Positions 1 through 7,152 of a DNA stretch of 12,070 nucleotides are shown piece after piece. The notes under the pieces are model-generated. The model ran no database searches. It was not told where the DNA came from and saw only the letters and a program-made list of their open reading frames with translations. A program made the position numbers and the translations under genes. Source of the DNA: JBECKW01 sp040235505 (GTDB lineage Bacteria > Desulfobacterota > Desulfobacteria > Desulfobacterales > JAFDDL01); NCBI GenBank assembly GCA_040235505.1, contig JBECKW010000180.1:1-12070 (forward strand), in the 5' to 3' direction. Numbering within the stretch: position 1 is the stretch's first letter; the number at the start of each line of letters is the position of its first letter.

Positions 1-1404
1 ACCTGCTTCGATGACCCGGCCCAGCAGAATCAAGTCACCGCCCAGGACGGTTTTTACAAGTTCGACCTGAACTTCAGCGATGCCGCCTGTCCGGCGGGGG
101 GCGCCTATCTCATCGAGGTGACGCCGCCGGCCGCCGGTTACATGGCGATGCCCTCACAGGTCATCCCTCCCACCACCGACGCGACCACCCAGCCTTTCTC
201 CGTTCCGGACTGCCCGGGGAGTTCGGTTGATGCCGTCACGGCCACGGACCAGTACTGCGAAGTGCTCCCCGATGCCGGCGTGCCGCCGCTGTCGGCAGCA
301 CCGCGAAGCGACGGCACCCGCTATTATCTCAACCTGTTGCTCGATAACGGGCTCATTCCCGGTCACAGCCAGGTGTTCAACAACCCCATCCCCATCGATC
401 CGGTGCTGAACGGGGCCGTGTCCATCACCAAGACGTCATCGATGTTGGACGTGACCCGGGGGGCGCTGGTGCCGTACACGATCACCATCACCAACGTGTA
501 CGGTGTGCCGCTTTATGACATGGGGATCCTCGACCGCATGCCGGCCGGCTTCAAATATGTGGCGGGGTCCGCCCGGCTGGACGGTGAACCGGTGGAACCG
601 AGTGTGAACGGGCGGCAGCTTGTTTGGGACGGCCTCCAACTCCAGGTCAACGGGAGCCACACCCTTCGGCTGCTCCTGGTGGTGGGCTCCGGTGTTTCCG
701 AAGGCGAGTACGTCAACCGGGCCCAGGTGTTGAACACCGCCATGAATACCGCCGCTTCGGAGGAGGCCACGGCCACGGTAATGGTGGTCCCGGACCCGGA
801 TTTTGATTGCACCGATGTAATCGGCAAGGTGTTCGATGACCACAACCTGAACGGCCGGCAGGATGCGGGCGAAGACGGCCTCCCCGGGGTTCGCGTGGTA
901 ACGGCCCGGGGGCTGATCGCCACTTCGGACGAGTACGGACGATTCCATTTCACCTGCGCCGCCGTACCCGACGAGGACCAGGGCAGCAACTTTATCCTCA
1001 AGCTGGACGAGCGAAGCCTGCCGAGCGGCTATCGGCTGACAACGGAAAATCCGCGGGTCCAGCGGGCCACGCGGGGCAAGATGATGCGTTTTGAATTCGG
1101 CGCGGCGATCCACCGGGTGGTGCGCCTCGATATCGCCGACGGCGCCTTTGAGTCGGGCACCAGCGATCTGAGGATGCAATGGACCTCCAGGATTGACCAA
1201 CTGCTGGAAGAGCTGAAAAAAGCACCCTCCATTCTCCGCCTGTCGTACCTGGGGGATGTGGAAAAGCAAGGGCTGGTGCAGCACCGGCTCGACGCGTTGA
1301 AAAAAGAAATCAGCCGCCGCTGGAAGAATTCGGGCGGCGGGTACCAACTCACGATTGAAACGGAAGTCTTCTGGCGCCGGGGAGCCCCGGTCGCGGGTCA
1401 TTGA
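1..1404 (+). CDS. DUF11/SdrD-B-like cell-surface protein, C-terminal part (5' end outside window)
   Basis: The frame is open from base 1 and ends at TGA 1402-1404, so 467 residues of a longer protein are present; the GTG at 118 lies inside a domain and is not a start. Numbering from base 1, residues about 1-45 are the end of an SdrD-B/CNA-B-like beta-sandwich (DGFYKFDL). Residues about 140-255 are a DUF11 domain (VSITKTSS, then PYTITITN, GFKYVAGSARLDG and GEYVNRAQV). Residues about 272-345 are an SdrD-B-like domain whose acidic loop D279-E291 (DDHNLNGRQDAGE) looks calcium-binding. Residues about 370-460 look like a degenerate OmpA-like fold. DUF11 and SdrD-B domains are typical of large secreted adhesins and surface polymers. 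The 4-nt gap to the OmpA/barrel gene suggests the two work together. The surface role is inferred; the N-terminus, export signal and full length cannot be seen. Confidence 0.85.
   Translation, partial: TCFDDPAQQNQVTAQDGFYKFDLNFSDAACPAGGAYLIEVTPPAAGYMAMPSQVIPPTTDATTQPFSVPDCPGSSVDAVTATDQYCEVLPDAGVPPLSAAPRSDGTRYYLNLLLDNGLIPGHSQVFNNPIPIDPVLNGAVSITKTSSMLDVTRGALVPYTITITNVYGVPLYDMGILDRMPAGFKYVAGSARLDGEPVEPSVNGRQLVWDGLQLQVNGSHTLRLLLVVGSGVSEGEYVNRAQVLNTAMNTAASEEATATVMVVPDPDFDCTDVIGKVFDDHNLNGRQDAGEDGLPGVRVVTARGLIATSDEYGRFHFTCAAVPDEDQGSNFILKLDERSLPSGYRLTTENPRVQRATRGKMMRFEFGAAIHRVVRLDIADGAFESGTSDLRMQWTSRIDQLLEELKKAPSILRLSYLGDVEKQGLVQHRLDALKKEISRRWKNSGGGYQLTIETEVFWRRGAPVAGH
1374..1394 (+). promoter_or_regulatory. 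GC-rich hairpin at the junction of genes 1 and 2
   Basis: GCG (1374-1376) plus CCGGG (1377-1381) can pair with CCCGG (1386-1390) plus CGC (1392-1394), leaving T1391 bulged and a GAGC loop. The 8-bp stem ends 14 nt before ATG 1409, in the last codons of gene 1, where no Shine-Dalgarno is evident. Ribosomes finishing gene 1 would melt it, which fits translational coupling. It lacks a U-tract, so it is not an intrinsic terminator. In GC-rich DNA such stems also arise by chance. Confidence 0.3.
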
Positions 1405-1408
1405 CAGC

Positions 1409-4400
1409 ATGATGATGAAAGCCATGTCGTTTTCCTGCATATATGGGCATCTGATACATTCTCTTCGGTCGGGTGCGGGCTTGCGTGCTTTCGTCGCCCT
1501 GTGGCTGTGTTTCTTTTTTGCGTCCGGGGCCAAGGCCTCTTCTTCGGATGTGACGGATTCGCTGGACACGGGAGATGCCCTCGAGAAGCACCTTCCCGCG
1601 GATGAGCCCTTCACGCCATGGATTCATGACCCGTCCATATTTCAGGAGAACGAGGGCGATCTGACGGAAATGCGGGATGTCACTGTCCAGGAAGTGAAAA
1701 CCATCAAGCTCGACAACCTGGTGCCGCCGATTCATTTCGGGCTCGGCGAAGCGGAAATCCCGGATAATTATTTAAAGCTCCTGCGGAAGGTGCTCGACAG
1801 TATGCGCGGCCGAACGAACGTGCGGCTGCATTTTATCGGCCATGCCGATTCCCTGCCCCTCAGCGATGCCTTGAAGGCGAAATACGGCGACAATGTGGGC
1901 CTGTCAAAGGAGCGGGCGGGAACCACCGCCGAGTACTGCCAGCGGATGCTCAACCTGCCCCCCGAAGCCATATCCTATGAAGGGATGGGCGACAGCCAGC
2001 CGGTTGCCAGCAACGCCACCGAAGCCGGGAGACAGCTCAACCGGCGCGTGGAAGTGGAGGTCTGGTACGATGAAGTCACTGAAAAGACCGTCAAGAAAGA
2101 AGTGACCGTGCCCAGGGAAGTGAAACGTGTCAAGATCTGCAGGAGCGAAACCGTCTGCAAACTGCGATACAAGGAGGGCGCCTCCCATCGTGCCCGGGTG
2201 AAGAACCTGATCCTCCCCCTTCATTACGATCCGGATATGCTGGATGTACCGGAAAGTTTTATTAAGCAGGTCCAGCAGTCGCTCATCAACCTGAACGACA
2301 AACAGAATCTGGTGGTCAAGTTCATCGCCTACACCGACAACCTGCCGCTGGAGGGTCGGGACAAGCGCATATACGGCAATCATCTCGGGCTTTCCAAGGC
2401 GGTGGCCCGCAGGGTGGCGCTGGCTGTCCAGGACGCATTAGGCCTGCCCAATGACGCGGTTCTAAGTGAAGGCAGGGGGGCGACCCAACCCCTGGCCGGA
2501 AACGACAGCCAGCAGGGACGGGCGCTGAACCGGCGCGTGGAGGTGGAATTCTGGTACGATGATCCCCTGCAGGACCTGCCCGATGAGCCCCAGATCTGCC
2601 CGGATGCCGCCGGCGCGGAAACCGTCACCCGGGTCTACATTTCGCCGAGCGGCAGTATCGATCCCATTCTGTTCAAAAACGGTGCCCCGGTCCTGCCGCA
2701 GGGGTATACCGACCGTTTGCGGCAAATGATGAACGAGGTCAGCGACAAGACCCATGTCCGCCTGCGGTTTGTGGGATATACCGCCAACCGGCGGCTGGAC
2801 CGGCGCACCGCCGCGGTCTACGGAGACGATATCGGACTCTCCATGGCCCGGGCCCGTCGCGCCATGGAAGCGGTCAGCAAGGAAATGGGGCTTTCCCAGG
2901 AGCAGACCGAGTTCGACGGCCGGGGATATGTTCAGTCAGAGGATGTGGTGGACACCGGGTTTGTGGAGTCCGACGTATCGCGCGTCCAGGTGCAGGTGGT
3001 TTACGATGAACTGGTCGCCCTGGATGACTACGAGGGCGTCGAGGTCACCCCCATTACCCGTGAGGTGACGCCGGCCGACCCATTTGCACTGAATCTCATG
3101 CGCATCACGGTGGACGGAACGCCCATCGATGACCCCGGCAAGTGCAGTTCGGATATTCAACGCTGTACGGATGTGGCCCTTGAAAATGCCCGGATTCAAT
3201 TCAAACTCGACAGCCTGACGCTGGAGCCGCGCCTGAATGTGACCGCCTGGCCCAGGAGCATCCGGTATCAGGATCTGGCCGATACGCCCTTTGCCGAGAA
3301 CCTGGTGCGTTTCCGCCTGTATACCAACTACAGCAGTTTCATCGACCGGGCGGAGGTGCGGATTTTCAAGGAAACGCAATCCACACGGGACACACCGATC
3401 GCGGTCCTTCCCATGGACGCCGACGGCATGGCCCAGTGGCAACCCGAATTCGATTCGGTTGGGGCAGCGGGGATCAAGCTCCAATACCTGGTGCGGGTAT
3501 ACGGTCAAAACGGGCTTTTTGACGAAACCCTTCCCCAGCCGCTGTGGGTTCTGGACAACATCGATCCGTCCACCTCAAAAAGCGATTACCGGCGGGAACT
3601 TCTGGCCGGGTACGGAGAAACGCGGATCGCCTTCCGGAATATCCCTTTGAGCGGCGGCTCGGTCCAGGCCCGGGGCTCCGCGATTCCCAAGGGTCACGAC
3701 GTATGGCTGGCCGGCTACAGTGTTCCCGTGGACGACCAGGGTCGTTTCGTGGCTGAAGAAATCCTTCCCGCCGGCATGAATACGGTCGAGGTGGCCGTTC
3801 TGGACACTTACGGCAACGGGGAACTGTTTCTCCGGGATCTGGAACTGAAAAAAAGCGACTGGTTCACGGTGGGTATTGCCGATCTGACCGTGTCCGGAAA
3901 CAAGACCGACGGGCCGGCCGATCTGGTGGCGCCGGATAACGAGAAATACAGCAAGGATATGGATGTCCAGGGACGACTGGCGTTTTATTCCAACGGCAAA
4001 TTCGAAAACGGCTGGTCGCTCACCGCCAGTGCCGATACCCGCGAAGGCCCCCTGGACGAGATTTTCTCCAATTTCCTGGACAAGTCCCCCGAGGCCCTGT
4101 TCCGCCGGATCGACCCGGACACCCATTATCCGACCTTCGGCGATGACGCGACGGTCACGGAAGACGCCCCCACCGACGGCAAGTTCTATGTCAAGGCCCG
4201 GAAAGACGAGACCTACGGGCTCTGGGGCAATTTCAAGATCGGCTATACCGATACGGACCTGACGCAGGTGGACCGCGGGCTTTACGGCGCCAACCTGCAT
4301 TTTCAGCCCCTCGGCACCACCAGTTTCGGCGAGCCGCGTCTCCTTGTGGACGGGTTTGCCGCGGACCCGGGAACCGTGGCGGGGCGCGATGAATTCCGGG

Positions 4401-6541
4401 GAACGAGCGGCTCCCTCTATTTCCTGCGGCGCCAGGATATCCTGGAAGGTTCCGAACGCGTAAGAATCGAGGTCCGCGACAAGGACTCCGGGATCGTGCT
4501 GGGGGTCAAGGACCTGACGTCGGTGCTCGATTACGATATCGACTACCTTCAGGGGCGCCTCCTTTTGACCAAGCCTCTGGCTGCAACAGCGGACGACAGT
4601 CTGTTGGTGGACAGCGGGTCCATTTCGGGCAACCCGGTCTTTCTGGTGGTGCGCTATGAATACACCCCCGGCCTTTCCGAGCCGGACACGATGGTCACCG
4701 GCGGCCGGGTGCATTACTGGCTGGATGACCATGTCAAGATCGGATTGACCGCAAGCCAGGAAAATGAAGCGGATATCGAAAACAACCTGGGAGGAGCGGA
4801 TCTGACCCTGCGAAAGTCCTCCGAGTCCTGGCTGAAGCTTGAGACAGGGAAAAGCGAGGGCCCCGGCCTGGTGTCCACAACTTCTTCCGACGGCGGCTTC
4901 AACTTTTCAACCGCCGATGCCTTTGACACCACCGATGCAAAGGCGTCAGCCTATCGCGTGGATGCCAGCATCGGTCTGAAGGATCTTTTCAAGAAAGGGC
5001 GGGGCCGGGTCACGGTTTATGGACAGGACCTCGAAGCCGGTTATTCGGCCCCCGGTCTGACCACGGACCAGGATTTGCGCCAATACGGCGTCACCGCTGA
5101 GGTGGCGGTCACCGACCGTCTGGGGACGCACCTGAAGCTCGACAGCCGGGATGAGGCCGAGGGGCTCGAAACCCAATCCGGCGAGCTGGATGCCGATTAC
5201 CGGATGGGGGCGCGTTGGACCCTGAGTTCGGGCGTGCGCCAGGACAGCCGGAAAGACCACTCGGAAGTCGTTCCGGCGACCCAGAAGGAAGGTGACCGGA
5301 CGGATGCGGTGATGCGGTTGGCGTACGATTCCCAGGCCCGCTGGAGCGCTTACGGCTTTACCCAGGAGACCGTGAATAAGAGCGGCAACCGGGAAGACAA
5401 CGGGAGGGTCGGGGCCGGCGGCAGCATTCGGATCACCGACCGGTTCAGCATGAACGGCGAGGTGTCGGACGGCGATCTTGGGACCGCCGGCCGACTGGGA
5501 ACCGAACACCTGTATTCCGACCGGACCACCCTGTATCTCAACTATACCGTCGAAAACGAGCGAACCGACAACGGTCTTCGCGCCCGGAAAGGCAACATGG
5601 CCACCGGTTTCCGGACACGCTATTCCGACAGTGCGAGCGTTTACGTCGAAGAGCGATATGCTTACGGGGACGTGCCCCGGGGCCTGACCCACGCCGCCGG
5701 CGTGCAACTGGCTCCTTTCGACCGGTTCAATTTCGGCGCCGATGCAGATTTCGGTACCCTGGAGGATTATGAGACGGCCGCGAAGATCAAACGCAGGGCC
5801 CTGAGCGTGAATGCCGGTTACGGGTTCGATCGGCTCAAAATCGCCAGCGGCATGGAGTGCCGGGTCGACGATACCCAGCAACCGGATACCAGCTATTCCA
5901 AACGCACCTCCTGGCTTTTCAAAAACAGTTTCGAATACCGCCTGTCTCCCGACTGGCGACTGATCGGGAAATTCAATCATTCCGAAAGCGAAAGTTCCCT
6001 GGGGCAGTCTTACAGCGGCGATTATACGGAAGCGGTCATGGGCTATGCCTATCGCCCCGTCCATAACGATCGCCTGAACGCCCTGCTGAAATACACTTAT
6101 TTCTTCAACGTCCCGGCCGACGATCAGCTGGGCGGCAGCGGGTCTGCGGCGGACTATCTCCAGCGCAGCCATATCGGGGCGGTGGATGTGATGTATGACC
6201 TCACCTCGCGCTGGACCGTGGGGGGGAAGGTCGCCTACCGCCTCGGCCAGATGGCCCTGGACCGGGAGGACCCGGAATACTTCGACAGCCGCGCCCGATT
6301 GTATGTGCTTCGCGGAGACTGGCATTTCATCAGGCGGTGGGACGCGCTGGTGGAAGTGCGCAGGCTGGAGCTTCCCGATGCCCAAGACCGGCGGGACGGC
6401 GTGTTGGGAGCCATCTACTATCATCTCGGCGATCATTTCAAGGCGGGTGTCGGCTACAATTTCAGCGATTTTTCCGACGACCTGACCCAGCTGGATTACC
6501 GGCACCAGGGATTTTTTATCAACCTGGTTGGAAAGATGTAG
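1409..6541 (+). CDS. Large outer-membrane beta-barrel protein with three tandem OmpA-like domains
   Basis: About 1710 residues from ATG 1409; other in-frame ATGs lie at 1412, 1415 and 1424. A TTG at 1355 would overlap the upstream gene by 50 nt. No start has a good Shine-Dalgarno. A signal peptide has its hydrophobic core at residues 27-38 and probable cleavage after AKA43. OmpA-like domains lie at about 105-220, 267-385 and 408-538. A beta-rich periplasmic region follows, including an Ig-like unit at about 748-807. From about residue 868 to the end, alternating aromatic/polar strands with short turns indicate a very large outer-membrane beta-barrel, ending in YNFSDFSDDLT and FFINLVGKM (a beta-signal-like tail). 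The segment at 997-1088 (DYDIDYLQGRLLL) recalls a cassette I associate with SprA-type barrels. Likely role, inferred: a peptidoglycan-anchored outer-membrane platform or export channel for the neighbouring surface protein. The exact start is uncertain; the family assignment is good. Confidence 0.88.
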   Translation: MMMKAMSFSCIYGHLIHSLRSGAGLRAFVALWLCFFFASGAKASSSDVTDSLDTGDALEKHLPADEPFTPWIHDPSIFQENEGDLTEMRDVTVQEVKTIKLDNLVPPIHFGLGEAEIPDNYLKLLRKVLDSMRGRTNVRLHFIGHADSLPLSDALKAKYGDNVGLSKERAGTTAEYCQRMLNLPPEAISYEGMGDSQPVASNATEAGRQLNRRVEVEVWYDEVTEKTVKKEVTVPREVKRVKICRSETVCKLRYKEGASHRARVKNLILPLHYDPDMLDVPESFIKQVQQSLINLNDKQNLVVKFIAYTDNLPLEGRDKRIYGNHLGLSKAVARRVALAVQDALGLPNDAVLSEGRGATQPLAGNDSQQGRALNRRVEVEFWYDDPLQDLPDEPQICPDAAGAETVTRVYISPSGSIDPILFKNGAPVLPQGYTDRLRQMMNEVSDKTHVRLRFVGYTANRRLDRRTAAVYGDDIGLSMARARRAMEAVSKEMGLSQEQTEFDGRGYVQSEDVVDTGFVESDVSRVQVQVVYDELVALDDYEGVEVTPITREVTPADPFALNLMRITVDGTPIDDPGKCSSDIQRCTDVALENARIQFKLDSLTLEPRLNVTAWPRSIRYQDLADTPFAENLVRFRLYTNYSSFIDRAEVRIFKETQSTRDTPIAVLPMDADGMAQWQPEFDSVGAAGIKLQYLVRVYGQNGLFDETLPQPLWVLDNIDPSTSKSDYRRELLAGYGETRIAFRNIPLSGGSVQARGSAIPKGHDVWLAGYSVPVDDQGRFVAEEILPAGMNTVEVAVLDTYGNGELFLRDLELKKSDWFTVGIADLTVSGNKTDGPADLVAPDNEKYSKDMDVQGRLAFYSNGKFENGWSLTASADTREGPLDEIFSNFLDKSPEALFRRIDPDTHYPTFGDDATVTEDAPTDGKFYVKARKDETYGLWGNFKIGYTDTDLTQVDRGLYGANLHFQPLGTTSFGEPRLLVDGFAADPGTVAGRDEFRGTSGSLYFLRRQDILEGSERVRIEVRDKDSGIVLGVKDLTSVLDYDIDYLQGRLLLTKPLAATADDSLLVDSGSISGNPVFLVVRYEYTPGLSEPDTMVTGGRVHYWLDDHVKIGLTASQENEADIENNLGGADLTLRKSSESWLKLETGKSEGPGLVSTTSSDGGFNFSTADAFDTTDAKASAYRVDASIGLKDLFKKGRGRVTVYGQDLEAGYSAPGLTTDQDLRQYGVTAEVAVTDRLGTHLKLDSRDEAEGLETQSGELDADYRMGARWTLSSGVRQDSRKDHSEVVPATQKEGDRTDAVMRLAYDSQARWSAYGFTQETVNKSGNREDNGRVGAGGSIRITDRFSMNGEVSDGDLGTAGRLGTEHLYSDRTTLYLNYTVENERTDNGLRARKGNMATGFRTRYSDSASVYVEERYAYGDVPRGLTHAAGVQLAPFDRFNFGADADFGTLEDYETAAKIKRRALSVNAGYGFDRLKIASGMECRVDDTQQPDTSYSKRTSWLFKNSFEYRLSPDWRLIGKFNHSESESSLGQSYSGDYTEAVMGYAYRPVHNDRLNALLKYTYFFNVPADDQLGGSGSAADYLQRSHIGAVDVMYDLTSRWTVGGKVAYRLGQMALDREDPEYFDSRARLYVLRGDWHFIRRWDALVEVRRLELPDAQDRRDGVLGAIYYHLGDHFKAGVGYNFSDFSDDLTQLDYRHQGFFINLVGKM
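1730..2074 (+). repeat. OmpA-like repeat 1 (intact ligand residues)
   Basis: This encodes the first OmpA C-terminal-like domain, running from IHFGLGE to NRRVEVEVWYDE. Both residues that contact diaminopimelate in OmpA-family domains are present: Asp147 in GHAD (codon 1847-1849) and Arg169 in LSKERA (codon 1913-1915). The last 36 nt match repeat 2 at 32 of 36 positions, with a period of 489 nt, which supports a tandem duplication. A VTVQEVKTIK motif (residues 91-100) precedes the domain and recurs as VTVPREVKRVK before repeat 2. Confidence 0.85.
2207..2563 (+). repeat. OmpA-like repeat 2 (ligand Arg replaced by Val)
   Basis: This is the second OmpA-like domain, from LILPLHYDP to NRRVEVEFWYDD. 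It keeps the Asp (Asp310 in AYTDN, codon 2336-2338), but the position of the conserved Arg in LSxxRA is Val332 (LSKAVA, codon GTG 2402-2404). Arginines follow two and three residues later and might partly substitute. Confidence 0.8.
2630..3013 (+). repeat. OmpA-like repeat 3 (degenerate, ligand Asp replaced by Ala)
   Basis: This is the third and most diverged OmpA-like domain. The conserved Asp is Ala459 (GYTANR, codon GCC 2783-2785, one base from GAC). The Arg is retained (Arg481 in LSMARA). The usual closing NRRVEVE is replaced by VSRVQVQ. The fold still seems preserved, since the GxxIGLS and YDE landmarks line up with the other two copies. Confidence 0.72.
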
Positions 6542-6565
6542 ATCGGCCGGGGATTGGATGGGGTG

Positions 6566-6572
6566 AAGGAGG
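6566..6572 (+). promoter_or_regulatory. Shine-Dalgarno AAGGAGG for the small exported protein
   Basis: A strong AAGGAGG lies 12 nt before ATG 6585, a rather long spacing. A second, weaker site, GGGTGA (6622-6627), lies 5 nt before in-frame ATG 6633. The first site favours the longer protein; the second would give a more classical signal peptide. Confidence 0.6.
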
Positions 6573-6584
6573 CATCACCAAATT

Positions 6585-7145
6585 ATGAAATGCTTTAACA
6601 AGAGAGTCAATTCAAAATGTTGGGTGACCATTATGCGCATTCATTCAAGATTCATCATCATCGGGCTTTTGCTCCTGACGGGAAGCTTCGCGGCCCGGGC
6701 ACAGGAAGTGTCCAAAGAACAGATCAAGGGACTGGACGAACAGGTCCAGGACATCAAGGGCGATGTTCTGAGTATCGCCGCGCAGCTCAACCAGCTGGAA
6801 GAAAAGCTGCTGTATCCCTCCAATACCGAGGTGGCGGTCTTTGTATCGCTGGCGGAAGGAGAAACGTTCCGTCTCGATTCGGTGGAAGTACAACTGGAAG
6901 GAAAACCGGTCGCGACCCACATCTACACGTTCAAGGAACTCGAGGCCCTGCAAAAGGGGGGCGTCCAGCGGATCTATACCGGCAATATCCGCACCGGAGA
7001 CCATGATCTTCAGGTGTCGTTCAAAGGCAAGACCGCGGGTGGCGGCGATTTGCAGCGCGAGGCGCAGTTCAAGATCAACAAGGATGTCGGCCCCAAGATC
7101 GTGGAAGTGAACCTGACGGCCCGGGGAATCACCCTGGAGGATTAG
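6585..7145 (+). CDS. Small exported coiled-coil plus beta-sandwich protein, function unknown
   Basis: 186 residues from ATG 6585, or 170 from ATG 6633. The hydrophobic stretch FIIIGLLLLTGSFAARA with cleavage near ARA|QEV marks an exported protein. From the 6633 start the signal peptide (MRIHSRF-) is textbook; the 6585 start adds a 16-residue n-region. After cleavage, a short amphipathic heptad segment (SKEQIKGLDEQVQDIKGDVL, continuing to about residue 77) predicts a coiled coil. The rest is beta-rich and Ig-like (VAVFVSLAEGETF, LDSVEVQLEGKPVATHIY, GDHDLQVSFKGK). No helix-turn-helix or catalytic motif is seen. It sits 43 nt after the barrel gene and 7 nt before the first TPR gene, so it probably works in the periplasm with both, perhaps as an adaptor; that role is inferred. 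Confidence 0.82.
   Translation: MKCFNKRVNSKCWVTIMRIHSRFIIIGLLLLTGSFAARAQEVSKEQIKGLDEQVQDIKGDVLSIAAQLNQLEEKLLYPSNTEVAVFVSLAEGETFRLDSVEVQLEGKPVATHIYTFKELEALQKGGVQRIYTGNIRTGDHDLQVSFKGKTAGGGDLQREAQFKINKDVGPKIVEVNLTARGITLED
7136..7140 (+). promoter_or_regulatory. Shine-Dalgarno GGAGG for the first TPR gene
   Basis: GGAGG lies inside the last codons of the preceding gene, 12 nt before ATG 7153. The same spacing occurs for the gene before it. The location within the upstream coding end implies coupled translation. Confidence 0.55.
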
Positions 7146-7152
7146 TCGGCAA

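Noticed and set aside
118..120. GTG at 118 as the start of the DUF11 protein
   Set aside because: The same frame is open back to base 1 and encodes continuing beta-sandwich sequence (DGFYKFDL), so the gene begins outside the window.
1355..1408. TTG at 1355 as the start of the barrel gene
   Set aside because: It would overlap the previous gene by 50 nt and add 18 charged residues (KRKSSGAGEPRSR) before an already long n-region. ATG 1409 just after the upstream stop is more natural. TTG 1481 gives a tight signal peptide but lacks a Shine-Dalgarno.
4946..6505. Long minus-strand reading frame of 519 codons opposite the barrel domain
   Set aside because: It lies wholly antisense to a well-supported coding region. 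The translation is rich in Pro, Gly, Val and His with no recognisable domain, as expected for the mirror frame of GC-rich genes. The frames at 3575-4732, 436-1614 and 7960-8772 on the minus strand were rejected for the same reason.
6542..6584. Terminator between the barrel gene and the small exported protein
   Set aside because: The 43-nt gap contains no inverted repeat followed by a T-run; it holds only the Shine-Dalgarno of the next gene.
6583..6660. AT-richer patch as an internal promoter
   Set aside because: No paired -35/-10 elements with proper spacing were seen. The composition is explained by the start region and the Ile/Phe/Leu codons of a signal peptide.
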